The notes under the pieces: generated by a model
What the model saw: the letters and a program-made list of their open reading frames with translations, nothing else
What the model was told of the DNA's origin: nothing
The model's database searches: none
Assembly (NCBI RefSeq): GCF_026672275.1
Contig: NZ_JANQCD010000025.1
Coordinates: forward strand, 1-64,000
Source: Marinifilum sp. D737
GTDB taxonomy: Bacteria > Bacteroidota > Bacteroidia > Bacteroidales > Marinifilaceae
DNA length: 64,000 nucleotides
Direction of reading: 5' to 3'
Program-made: the position numbers and the translations under genes
Shown here: positions 8,880 through 16,818 of the stretch, piece after piece
Position numbering within the stretch: the first letter of the stretch is position 1
Layout: every line of letters begins with the position of its first letter

Positions 8880-9506
8880 TTATCGTCCAAAACTTAATAC
8901 GCCCAACAACTGTTTGCGCTGTCGATAATAGCTTAATCCCTCATCGGTTGCAATACTTTTTACAAACTCATCGATCATAGTATCGTATATCGTTCCAAAT
9001 TTAAAACGCTCAGGCGGATACAAGTCTGGATTATGCATATCCTCTAATCGAGAAAGATACATACGTCCAACCATTTCATCGCTTAAATCACTTCGATACA
9101 TTCCTTGTGCAATTCCCTTTTGGATATTGATCTGAATTTTATCAAAAATAAACTCCATTCTATCTTCCATATGCTTTGCATAAATTTCAGGAAAATATTG
9201 TTCAAGTTCCATTGTAATTGAAGGTGTAACATGCTCAAACTTATCATTAATCTCCTGACTAACAATAAATAAAATATCAATAGCATTCTGGCCTTCAAAG
9301 TTGTACTCAAGAAAAATTGCTTCAAAACTTTTTCTCTCATACTCCAAAATTTTCTCTACCAATTCTTCTTTAGAATCAACAAATTTTGAGATATCCTCAT
9401 GTGTTACACCGAAATCCTTAATTTTTTCAAACGAAAAATCCTTTAAACCGTTCTTCAACAGAAAAGTTCTTACTTTTTCTATAACCTGTACAAACTCCTT
9501 ATCCAT
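8880..9506 (-). CDS. TetR/AcrR-like transcriptional regulator
   Basis: A 208-residue all-helical protein. Residues ~5-55 resemble a TetR DNA-binding domain in order and length (VIEKVRTFLLKNGLKDFSFE, then VTHEDISKFVDSKEELVEKI), although the helix-turn-helix is diverged. The remaining ~150 residues look like a TetR ligand-binding domain. It leads the dus-cbiZ unit. The effector is unknown. Confidence 0.7.
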   Translation of the reverse strand: MDKEFVQVIEKVRTFLLKNGLKDFSFEKIKDFGVTHEDISKFVDSKEELVEKILEYERKSFEAIFLEYNFEGQNAIDILFIVSQEINDKFEHVTPSITMELEQYFPEIYAKHMEDRMEFIFDKIQINIQKGIAQGMYRSDLSDEMVGRMYLSRLEDMHNPDLYPPERFKFGTIYDTMIDEFVKSIATDEGLSYYRQRKQLLGVLSFGR

Positions 9507-9865
9507 ATACTCTTATCCCTATAAATTCTTCAAAATTGCACCAACACAGTTCCTCAACTCAATATAGCCATAAAATTAAGAAAATTCGCATGGTATATCT
9601 AATACAACTTGTAAATGATTTAATTTTTCGAACAATATTTTAACAGAACTATAATGACTATCATTCCAATACAGTATAAATAAGTTCCACTTGTTATTCA
9701 TCAATTAACAGCTTTTCGTTGACAAAATGAGTTTATTCGTAAAAATCAAACTTACAATATGGTTGGATTTAAAAACAAATGGTATCTTTAATGCAGAATG
9801 GATACTTTTAATACATAGGGTGATTGAAAGTTCTTTTTCATAAGTAAATTTAAGTAGTAGTTTTT

Positions 9866-9892
9866 GGGCGGCTAGTCACCGCCCATTTTTTT
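9866..9892 (+). terminator. Orphan intrinsic terminator
   Basis: GGGCGG, a 7-base loop and CCGCCC are followed by A and seven T residues. The plus-strand gene it would serve is not apparent, because the neighbouring genes on both sides run leftward. Confidence 0.75.
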
Positions 9893-9964
9893 GCTCTAAA
9901 ATAAGATATTTCACATTATTTCAATTACTTAATGAAATAATGAGACTTTGCATTTAATAAATTA

Positions 9965-9997
9965 AAAAAGCTGCAAGTAATCATCTTGCAGCTTTTT
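9965..9997 (-). terminator. Intrinsic terminator of the TlpA-like gene
   Basis: AAAAAGCTGCAAG and CTTGCAGCTTTTT form a perfect 13-bp stem with a 7-base loop, directly after the stop. T tracts on both strands make it potentially bidirectional. Confidence 0.85.
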
Positions 9998-9999
9998 AT

Positions 10000-10536
10000 T
10001 TATTTTTTATCCAATTCGTTTTCAATTGCTTTTTTCATGGCTTCAAACTCTTCCGGGTTAAATAGTCTTGTTAGAAAAATAATTCTTCCATCCCTATCGA
10101 TAATTACATTTCGAGTCACTCCACTTTTACGGTTTGCATATTTAGCAAAAATATTAGCTCCATCATCTAAACCAATTGGATATGTAATTCCTGTTGCTTT
10201 GATTAATTTATTCGCTTTTTCAAGCGGTTCATCTCTGTCGATTCCAAACAAAGCAAAATCCTTATCCTTATGTGCCTTCCAAATATCATTTTCAATATGC
10301 GGCATCTCTTTTCGGCAAACCCCACACCAACTAGCAGTAAATTGTAGCATCACCACTTTGCCTCTATAATCTGATAATTTAATTGTAGAGCCATTTGTTA
10401 ATTTCATTTCAAAATCCGGAGCCACATCTCCCACTTTTACGATATATCCTCGGCTATCTCTTTCTTGTGAAAAAGATGTAAAAACAAATACCCCCAACAA
10501 AAGTGTTAGTAAATTAATTCTCTTCATTCTATTCAA
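10000..10536 (-). CDS. TlpA-like thiol-disulfide oxidoreductase (redoxin, secreted)
   Basis: The 178 residues comprise a signal peptide (MNRMKRINLLTLLLGVFVFTSFSQ) and a thioredoxin fold of the AhpC-TSA/redoxin type. The active site is ASWCGVCRKEM with C71 and C74. VGDVAPDFEMKLTNG and a cis-proline region (TYPIGLDDG and GVTRNVIIDRDG) also fit. It should act in the periplasm, reducing or isomerising disulfides; specific partners are unknown. It is monocistronic. Confidence 0.9.
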   Translation of the reverse strand: MNRMKRINLLTLLLGVFVFTSFSQERDSRGYIVKVGDVAPDFEMKLTNGSTIKLSDYRGKVVMLQFTASWCGVCRKEMPHIENDIWKAHKDKDFALFGIDRDEPLEKANKLIKATGITYPIGLDDGANIFAKYANRKSGVTRNVIIDRDGRIIFLTRLFNPEEFEAMKKAIENELDKK

Positions 10537-10614
10537 ATCTAATCTATTAGTAATAGGCAGTAAACCTATTTAATTTCAACACAATTTCAAATTTTTTAAC
10601 GAAATTGAACAATG

Positions 10615-10635
10615 TTTGGCATAGTTCATGCCAAA
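10615..10635 (+). promoter_or_regulatory. Inverted repeat upstream of the DUF4251 gene
   Basis: TTTGGCAT, AGTTC, ATGCCAAA is a perfect 8-bp inverted repeat ending 26 bases before the chosen start. It could be an operator or a 5'-leader hairpin. It has no T tract, so it is not a terminator. Confidence 0.35.
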
Positions 10636-10661
10636 TTGCATATGAACTAAAAAGTAAAAAA

Positions 10662-11168
10662 ATGAAAAATATCAAATTAATTGTTTTAATAATTTTCTTA
10701 TTGGCCACTGCCAACAGTTTTGCTCAGATTAGTGGAAAAACTAAAAGACAACAAAAGAAGGAAATTAAAAGACAAGAAATAGAGCAATTGGTAAGCAATC
10801 AAAAATTTACATTCATTCCACGATCGCTTACAACAAGTTCTGGTTTCACCAAAGATTTAAACTTTTCGTATGAATTGGAATTAAATCAGGATTCTACAAA
10901 AGCTTACCTTCCCTTTTGGGGTAAAGCCTATATTGCAAAAATTAATGATGAAGGAGGCATTCTATTTGAAACAACAGCGGATGATTTAGAAATAAAAAAT
11001 CTGAATAAAAAAGGCTATGAGGTAAGATTTAAAGCCAAAGGAAAAGAAGATACCTATCAAATAAAAATGGAAATTTCGAAACAAGGCTATACAAGCTTAT
11101 TCATTACTTCTAATAATAAAAGTCACATCTCTTACTATGGTTACATAGAAACAATTGAAGAGAAATAA
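10662..11168 (+). CDS. DUF4251-family secreted protein
   Basis: I chose the ATG that starts MKNIKLIVLIIFLLATANSF because it gives a clean signal peptide (cut after FAQ). An in-frame upstream start would add 19 residues and bury it. The mature part has a basic helix (KTKRQQKKEIKRQEIEQLV) and a compact beta domain (KFTFIPRSL, YLPFWGKAYIA and GGILFETTADD, then SHISYYGYIE) typical of DUF4251. Members are periplasmic or outer-membrane-associated, and their function is unknown. Its stop abuts the end of the convergent gene with no gap. Confidence 0.85.
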   Translation: MKNIKLIVLIIFLLATANSFAQISGKTKRQQKKEIKRQEIEQLVSNQKFTFIPRSLTTSSGFTKDLNFSYELELNQDSTKAYLPFWGKAYIAKINDEGGILFETTADDLEIKNLNKKGYEVRFKAKGKEDTYQIKMEISKQGYTSLFITSNNKSHISYYGYIETIEEK

Positions 11169-11681
11169 CTATTGCTTTTTTGAAAATAAACTAAACAGTT
11201 TATTTTTCACCTCATTCTTTTGAGAAGTTAAATACATACTTACAGCTTTACGCATCAGCTTATCTTTTACAAGAAATTTTCTTAAGAGATAAGCTGATCC
11301 GGCATATGGTAATGCAGCTATTAATATATCCAAAGCCTTTACTTTTCCTCGTAAATTATAAGTGATATACACCAATTTTGCCAAAAAATTTCCCAATAAA
11401 AAAAGAATGGGTGGTGTCAATACTTTATAATCCACAACTCCATGAAAAATTGCATATGCAATAATTCCTGGAAACAATACCGAATCTATTATTCCAGCTA
11501 CAATTGCCCAACCGGCAAGAACCGAACTTACATAAAGAATACCCGAGAATCCATTGTTGGTAATGGTTTTAACCAGGTAATCCTTTTCTGAATCTTCAAA
11601 ATCTTGCGACCGCCTCACATAGATACAAAAAGTACTTTTTGCACATGAACATTTTTCATCGTAGCTTAATGAACCATTCAT
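11169..11681 (-). CDS. Membrane protein of unknown function
   Basis: I do not recognise this 170-residue protein. It begins with a cysteine cluster (EKCSCAKSTFC, C11, C13 and C19). Two or three hydrophobic segments follow (SGILYVSSVLAGWAIVAGII, FPGIIAYAIFHGVV and ILFLLGNFLAKLVYI), then a basic C-terminal tail rich in lysine. The start lies one base beyond the stop of the DoxX gene, so the two are almost certainly translated from one mRNA, and a shared role at the membrane is plausible. The cysteines could bind metal or form disulfides; nothing proves either. Confidence 0.7.
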   Translation of the reverse strand: MNGSLSYDEKCSCAKSTFCIYVRRSQDFEDSEKDYLVKTITNNGFSGILYVSSVLAGWAIVAGIIDSVLFPGIIAYAIFHGVVDYKVLTPPILFLLGNFLAKLVYITYNLRGKVKALDILIAALPYAGSAYLLRKFLVKDKLMRKAVSMYLTSQKNEVKNKLFSLFSKKQ

Positions 11682-11682
11682 T

Positions 11683-12108
11683 TTAGTTCATCCTATTTTT
11701 AAAAAATTCTCTATACAATTGAGGAAAATTGGCTCTATAAATTAGAATCATACTAAGTACTAAAGCAGCGATAGCCATTGCAAACAATTGTCCGTTATCC
11801 GAAATCCCATCAACAACTACCTCAATTCCCAAAGGTGTAAAAAGATGAAAACCTATAGCTCCTGCCATTAAGCCAGCAGTAATTAAGGATGCAATTTTCC
11901 AATAGTTAGGCAAAAAGAAAAGAACACCGGTAATCAATTCAATTGCTCCAATTCCATATCTTCCCCAAGGCTCCATCCCAATGGTCGAAAAAATATGTAT
12001 AGCTTGTGGATGACCAGAAAATTTAAAATGTAAAGTCTGAATTAAAATTATAGCTGTTACGATTCGTAACAACATCTCAACGGTTCTATATTTCCTTTTC
12101 TCTTTCAT
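11683..12108 (-). CDS. DoxX-family membrane protein
   Basis: This 141-residue protein has four predicted membrane helices (VEMLLRIVTAIILIQTLHF, WGRYGIGAIELITGVLFFLP, IASLITAGLMAGAIGFHLF and LFAMAIAALVLSMILIY). The helix 1-2 pattern and the ELITGVLFFLP segment fit the DoxX family. Members are linked to thiol and quinone redox stress, but this one cannot be assigned a reaction. It is followed at once by the cysteine-bearing membrane protein. Confidence 0.85.
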   Translation of the reverse strand: MKEKRKYRTVEMLLRIVTAIILIQTLHFKFSGHPQAIHIFSTIGMEPWGRYGIGAIELITGVLFFLPNYWKIASLITAGLMAGAIGFHLFTPLGIEVVVDGISDNGQLFAMAIAALVLSMILIYRANFPQLYREFFKNRMN

Positions 12109-12249
12109 GATTTACAACTTAAATTCAACCTAAAACTACAAAAACGAATGAATTCTTTAAAATATACCTGAACTACAATTGCAAGATAAAACAATCATTT
12201 TTGCCATATTGTGATTCAGATTACAATCTCAGCAATTTCACAAAACCTT

Positions 12250-12329
12250 CTTACAGCCCGAGAAGACTACTTACTTTTGCGAAGGGCGGCTTACTTTTCA
12301 GAAGGTAGACGTACAGACCAGAAAGAATG
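12250..12329. repeat. Four degenerate 20-base tandem repeats
   Basis: Units start at 12250, 12270, 12290 and 12310. All have the pattern C(T/G)TAC...(GAAG/GAAA) with identical spacing; units two and three share CTTACTTTT and GAAGG. Confidence 0.6.
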
Positions 12330-12440
12330 GCTTCTTTACTTACTTTATACAAGGACAACCTTACAGGCTCTCAGCAAAACATCCCCTTATCTAATGGCAA
12401 GTTTAAACTATCAATTTTTAATAATGGTCTAAAATGTAAG

Positions 12441-12448
12441 TATATTTG
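12441..12448 (+). promoter_or_regulatory. -7 box for the M28 peptidase
   Basis: TATATTTG is an exact TAnnTTTG match 31 bases before the ATG. No TTG is seen at -33. Confidence 0.5.
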
Positions 12449-12471
12449 AATTTTAAAACTAAACCTAAAAG

Positions 12472-14130
12472 ATGAATTTTAATAAGCTAAGAAAGGCATT
12501 TCTATTTCTGCTTACCGGAAGTGTTTTTGCATGTAGTACTCCTGAAAAAGAGCTTCAAAAAGCCGAATCGGTTATTTCTACCGAAAGAATGGTAGAATAC
12601 ATTAAGGAATTGGGATCTGATGAGTACCAAGGGAGAAAACCATTCTCAGAAGGAGAAACAAAATCAATAAATTACATTGCCAATCTTTATAAAAAAATGG
12701 GATTGGAACCTATAGATGGAGATTCTTATTTTCAAGAAGTTCCTTTGGTTGAGGTTACTGTTGATATAACAGAGGACATAAAATTACAATCTCCCAAAGG
12801 CAAATCAGAATTAAAATACCGAGATGATTTCGTAATATTCTCCAGAAGATTGCAAGATGATATTGAGTTAAAAAACTCTGAAATGGTTTTTGCCGGTTAT
12901 GGAATTGTTGCTCCTGAATATGATTGGAATGATTACAAAAATTTGGATGTAAAAGGAAAAACTGTAGTTGTAATGGTGAATGATCCTGGATTTGGCTCTA
13001 CAGACAAGAGCTTCTTTAAAGGAAACGAAATGACCTACTACGGACGCTGGACCTACAAATACGAAGAAGCTGCAAGACAAGGTGCAGCTGGATTATTAAT
13101 TATTCACCAAACAAAACCTGCCGGATATCCCTGGTCTGTAGTTTTAAACTCAGCTTCGGTTCCTAAATTATATCAGCAAGCAAAAGACAATTATCAATCG
13201 CGCTGTGCTGCCGAAGGTTGGTTAACCTGGGATACCGCTGAAGCTTTATTCAACTCTTGTGGTAAAAATTTAACTGAAGAGTTGAAAAAGGCTAAAAAGT
13301 CAAACTATAAAGGTTTTGATTTCAACACCAAATTATCGATTAAATTTCACAACAAAGCTCGTTTCGACAAAACCAACAATGTGCTTGGCGTTTTAAAAGG
13401 AACCGATTTGGCAGATGAATACATTTTTTATTCTGCACATTGGGATCATTTGGGAATTGGCCCTAAAATGAATGGAGATTCAATATACAATGGCGCTGTA
13501 GACAATGGCACTTCACTTGCCTGGATGTTTGAAATAGCAGAAGCTTTTAAGGCAATGCCTCAAAAGCCAAGAAGATCTATTGTATTTTTTGCTCCTTCGG
13601 CTGAAGAATCAGGATTAAATGGATCAGGCTATTATGCCGATCATCCAATTTTCCCTTTAAAGAAAACTGTTGCCAATATCAATAATGACTTGATGTTGCC
13701 TTATGGTAAAATGAAAGATGTAATGATTACAGGTTATGGCCAATCTGAACTGGAAGACTATGTAGTTGAAGCTGCTAAAATTCAAAATCGCTATATACTT
13801 CCTGATCCAAATGCACAATCAGGAATGTATTACCGTTCAGATCACTTTAGCTTTGCGCGCGTTGGAGTTCCTTCATTATTTGTTAGAGGCAATAATGATC
13901 ACTGGGACAAAGGAAAAGAATTCATGTCGGAAAAAGAACAATACTGGTTGGCAAATCACTATCACAAGCCATTTGACGAATATGAAGATTGGTGGAATTT
14001 AGAAGGAGTTGTAGATGATGCCAAACTATTGTTTAGAGTGGGCTGGAAATTGGCTAACGAAGATCATTTTCCCAATTGGAAGGAAGGTTCAGAGTTCAAA
14101 GCAATTAGAGAAAGTTACATGAGCAAGTAA
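12472..14130 (+). CDS. M28-family zinc metallopeptidase, lipoprotein
   Basis: A 552-residue exported peptidase. The lipobox GSVFAC at residues ~16-21 makes it a lipoprotein of the outer or inner membrane. A PA-like segment (~140-330) precedes the M28 catalytic domain (~300-500). Visible zinc-site residues are the histidine and aspartate of SAHWDHLG, the aspartate of GAVDNGTS, the glutamate pair of SAEESGLNG, and RSDHFSFARVGVPSL. Family members are aminopeptidases or glutamate carboxypeptidase-like enzymes; the substrate is unknown. It has its own promoter and terminator, so it is probably a single-gene unit. Confidence 0.92.
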   Translation: MNFNKLRKAFLFLLTGSVFACSTPEKELQKAESVISTERMVEYIKELGSDEYQGRKPFSEGETKSINYIANLYKKMGLEPIDGDSYFQEVPLVEVTVDITEDIKLQSPKGKSELKYRDDFVIFSRRLQDDIELKNSEMVFAGYGIVAPEYDWNDYKNLDVKGKTVVVMVNDPGFGSTDKSFFKGNEMTYYGRWTYKYEEAARQGAAGLLIIHQTKPAGYPWSVVLNSASVPKLYQQAKDNYQSRCAAEGWLTWDTAEALFNSCGKNLTEELKKAKKSNYKGFDFNTKLSIKFHNKARFDKTNNVLGVLKGTDLADEYIFYSAHWDHLGIGPKMNGDSIYNGAVDNGTSLAWMFEIAEAFKAMPQKPRRSIVFFAPSAEESGLNGSGYYADHPIFPLKKTVANINNDLMLPYGKMKDVMITGYGQSELEDYVVEAAKIQNRYILPDPNAQSGMYYRSDHFSFARVGVPSLFVRGNNDHWDKGKEFMSEKEQYWLANHYHKPFDEYEDWWNLEGVVDDAKLLFRVGWKLANEDHFPNWKEGSEFKAIRESYMSK

Positions 14131-14133
14131 AAT

Positions 14134-14169
14134 AAAAAAAAGAATGATTTCCGAATCATTCTTTTTTTT
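14134..14169 (+). terminator. Intrinsic terminator of the M28 peptidase
   Basis: GAATGATT and AATCATTC form a stem extended by A/T pairs, with a four-base loop. Eight T residues follow. Confidence 0.9.
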
Positions 14170-14191
14170 ATTTAGCAACATATGAAACTGT

Positions 14192-14222
14192 TTTGTAAGC
14201 TTCATTAAAATTTATAACTTTA
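14192..14222 (+). promoter_or_regulatory. Promoter of the hybrid histidine kinase
   Basis: TTTG (14192-14195), 19 bases, then TAACTTTA (14215-14222) fits the Bacteroidota -33/-7 pattern with one mismatch in the -7 box. The ATG is 29 bases downstream. Confidence 0.6.
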
Positions 14223-14239
14223 ATAGTATATACTATTAA
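14220..14239. promoter_or_regulatory. Perfect 20-bp palindrome at the kinase promoter
   Basis: TTAATAGTATATACTATTAA is its own reverse complement. It overlaps the end of the -7 box and the expected transcription start, ending 11 bases before the ATG. This is the usual position of a repressor or autoregulator site. Confidence 0.65.
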
Positions 14240-14250
14240 TCAAACAGCCA

Positions 14251-16770
14251 ATGAGTCAGCCAAATACAAACAATCCAGCTGAATTACAAAAAGAGATTGA
14301 AAGATTACGTAAACAAATTGATTCTCTAAACAATATAGAATGTGATTTCTTCGGCAATTATCATCATCTTTTATCTAATGATAAAATCGTGGCTTTCTAC
14401 TGGTCATTCAGCAAAAATCAAATTCATTGGTCCGATTGTGCAGAAACCGTATTTGGCTTAAAAACCACAACTTTTGGAAATACAAAAGAAAGCTTTCTGC
14501 ATTGTATTAAACATGAGGATACTGCAAGCTTTGTAGACAAACTCTCCGAATGCTTCAGTAATAAATCAATAAATTGTGAATCAACCTTTAGGCTTTCCGA
14601 AAAAAACCACTCAACGGTTTGGATAAAAGCCTCTTGCAGAATTAATTACAATCTAAAAGGAGATCCAATAGAACTTAGAGGTATTTTAAAAGACATTACC
14701 CCCATAAAAGAAACCGAAGAAGAAAGACATCTTAATAACCTAAGATATCAAACATTATTTAATTACTCTCCTGTGCCTTTATGGGAAGAAGAATTCTCTG
14801 AGCTTTATCAATATCTAGATGAATTAAAACAAAATGGCATAACAAACTTTAAAGATTATTTTAATGAACATCCCGAATCTCTTGCCTTATGTTCGCAGAA
14901 AGTTAAGGTAACAGACGTAAACCTGGCAACATTAAAACTACATGATGCCGGATCAAAAGAAGAACTACTAGGAAATTTAGACAAAATTTTCACTTCAAGA
15001 TCCTACGAGGTCTTTAAAGATGAAATTATTGCTCTTGCAAATGGTCAAAAAGAATTTGAAACCGAAGGTGAAATTAAAACCCTAAGTGGTGTTGCCAAGC
15101 AAATTTACCTTAAACTATCAGTAGACTATAACTCTCTGGATCGTGCAAAGGCCATGCTTGCCACAATAGATATCACCGACAGAAAAAAGGCAGATGCAGC
15201 ACTTGCTGAAAGTGAAAGAAAATTCCGAACATCATTTGAAGCTTCAGATGTTGGAATGGCAATTGTAGGTGAGGACAAAAAATTCCGATCAGTAAATTCT
15301 GCATTCTGCAAAATGATGGAATCGACTCCTGAGGATCTTAAAAAAAATAATTTTATAGATATTACTCATCCGGAAGATATAGAGACGAGTAAACAACGCT
15401 ATCAGCGCTGCAAACAAACCAAAGAAGCATTTACGATTGAGAAAAGATATCTTACCCATAATGGAATTTTAAAATGGGGACTAACCAGCGTTAGTCCGAT
15501 TTTTGATTCCAAGAGTAAATTTCTTTATACAATAGTTCATGTCCAGGATATTACTGATCGAAAACATTCTGAAGAAGAACTTTTAAAAAGTAATAAAGAG
15601 TACGAAGTTTTAGCAGAAGAATATAAAAATCAAAACGAAGAACTAATTAAAGCAATTCAAATTGCTGAAAGAAGCGATCGTTTAAAATCGGAATTTCTAC
15701 AAAACCTATCGCATGAAATTCGCACACCAATGAATGCAATACTTGGGTTTACAGATTTCCTTGAGTTGGAGAGCATTACTCCAACAAAACGAAAACAATA
15801 CCTCAACATTATTAAGAACAGTGGATTCCAACTTTTAAGAATAATTGATGATATTCTGGAAATTTCGGCACTCGAAACAAAACATGTTCAATTAAACGAA
15901 AGCGAATTCAATCTTAACAATCTACTAACTGAACTATTCACTATTTTTCAGCCTCAGGCAAAAAAGCAAAATCTATCTTTATATCTGCACAAAGATTTAG
16001 TAGACGAAAACAGCTTAATCCGTTCTGATGAAGTCAAATTAAGGAAAGTCCTAGTTAACCTTATTGAAAATTCACTCAAGTATACCAACTCAGGCTCAAT
16101 TGAGATTGGATACCACATTAATGAAAATATAGTAGAGTTATATGTGAAAGACACAGGTATTGGAATAGATACAACAAGACATACGCAAATATTTGAAAGG
16201 TTTTCTCAAGCTGAAGGTGAAATTAGCAACAAGCAAGGTGGTTTAGGACTGGGGCTTTCTATTGTAAAAGAAAACGTAAAGTTACTTCATGGTGAAATTA
16301 AACTAATTTCTAAAGTTAATAAAGGAAGTAAATTCATTATCGAACTGAAAAACTGTATTATTCCAAATCAAGAAAACAACACAAAACCATACAAAAAGAG
16401 TAACAATTGCAATATTTTGGTTGTTGAAGATGAAGAAATAAATTACCTATATTTTGAATCTTTAATGGAGGAAATTGCTCCTGAATGTCGTTTAGAACAT
16501 GCAAAAAATGGACTTGAAGCAATCGAACTGTTCAAGCAGAAAGAGTTTAAGCTTGTTTTTATGGATATAAAGATGCCTGAAATGAATGGCTACGAAGCAA
16601 GTAAGGAAATTATAAAAATCAATCCTGAGCAGAAAATTATTGCACAAACAGCCTATTCGACAAGCGAAGATAAAATAAAAGCCAAACTGGCAGGCTGCAA
16701 TGATTTTATTTCCAAGCCGATTAGTATGAAAACAATGCAGAAATTACTGGCAAAACACCTAATTTATTAA
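14251..16770 (+). CDS. PAS-PAS-PAS hybrid histidine kinase with C-terminal receiver
   Basis: An 839-residue soluble sensor kinase with no N-terminal membrane segment, so a cytoplasmic signal is likely. Three PAS-like domains lie at ~45-150, ~165-315 and ~320-445 (DITDRKKADAAL and DITDRKHSEEEL mark two of the ends). The phosphorylatable histidine is in FLQNLSHEIRTPMNAILGF. The ATP site shows the N box (LVNLIENSLKYTN), DTGIGID and QGGLGLGLSIV. The receiver (~715-835) keeps the acidic pair VVEDEEIN and the phosphoacceptor in VFMDIKMPEMNGYEA. No DNA-binding output domain is visible, so it should relay phosphate to an unlinked partner. Confidence 0.95.
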   Translation: MSQPNTNNPAELQKEIERLRKQIDSLNNIECDFFGNYHHLLSNDKIVAFYWSFSKNQIHWSDCAETVFGLKTTTFGNTKESFLHCIKHEDTASFVDKLSECFSNKSINCESTFRLSEKNHSTVWIKASCRINYNLKGDPIELRGILKDITPIKETEEERHLNNLRYQTLFNYSPVPLWEEEFSELYQYLDELKQNGITNFKDYFNEHPESLALCSQKVKVTDVNLATLKLHDAGSKEELLGNLDKIFTSRSYEVFKDEIIALANGQKEFETEGEIKTLSGVAKQIYLKLSVDYNSLDRAKAMLATIDITDRKKADAALAESERKFRTSFEASDVGMAIVGEDKKFRSVNSAFCKMMESTPEDLKKNNFIDITHPEDIETSKQRYQRCKQTKEAFTIEKRYLTHNGILKWGLTSVSPIFDSKSKFLYTIVHVQDITDRKHSEEELLKSNKEYEVLAEEYKNQNEELIKAIQIAERSDRLKSEFLQNLSHEIRTPMNAILGFTDFLELESITPTKRKQYLNIIKNSGFQLLRIIDDILEISALETKHVQLNESEFNLNNLLTELFTIFQPQAKKQNLSLYLHKDLVDENSLIRSDEVKLRKVLVNLIENSLKYTNSGSIEIGYHINENIVELYVKDTGIGIDTTRHTQIFERFSQAEGEISNKQGGLGLGLSIVKENVKLLHGEIKLISKVNKGSKFIIELKNCIIPNQENNTKPYKKSNNCNILVVEDEEINYLYFESLMEEIAPECRLEHAKNGLEAIELFKQKEFKLVFMDIKMPEMNGYEASKEIIKINPEQKIIAQTAYSTSEDKIKAKLAGCNDFISKPISMKTMQKLLAKHLIY

Positions 16771-16778
16771 GTAAAATA

Positions 16779-16813
16779 ATTGGCTCACTTGGTTTCTATT
16801 CAAATGAGCCAAT
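16779..16813. terminator. Possible bidirectional terminator
   Basis: ATTGGCTCA and TGAGCCAAT form a 9-bp stem with a 17-base loop between two convergent genes. The T tracts are weak. Confidence 0.45.
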
Positions 16814-16818
16814 ATCTA

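Larger units (their letters stand above)
9507..9999. other. Gene-free region of about 490 bases with a strong plus-strand terminator
   Basis: No protein gene is credible here. Two similar 15-16-base stretches occur in tandem (GGTATCTTTAATGCA at 9781-9795 and GGATACTTTTAATACA at 9800-9815). A GC-rich terminator hairpin follows (9866-9892) although no annotated plus-strand gene runs into it. A small RNA ending there is possible. The right end holds the terminator of the TlpA-like gene. Confidence 0.5.
12109..12471. other. Divergent intergenic region with a 20-base-period tandem repeat
   Basis: Upstream of the M28 peptidase, four consecutive 20-base units (12250-12329) share a TAC near the start and GAAG/GAAA eleven bases later (CTTAC...GAAG). 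TTACA...CTCAGCAA occurs on both sides of the block (near 12221 and 12361). The period is not a multiple of three, so the small open frame crossing it is not the cause. A -7 box for the peptidase lies near the right end. Confidence 0.5.

Noticed and set aside
12211-12432. 73-codon open frame over the 20-base repeats
   Set aside because: The repeat period is not a multiple of three, and the protein has no resemblance to anything I know.
14383-16154. Short reverse-strand open frames inside the hybrid kinase gene
   Set aside because: The kinase frame is complete with all motifs; the reverse frames are shadows.
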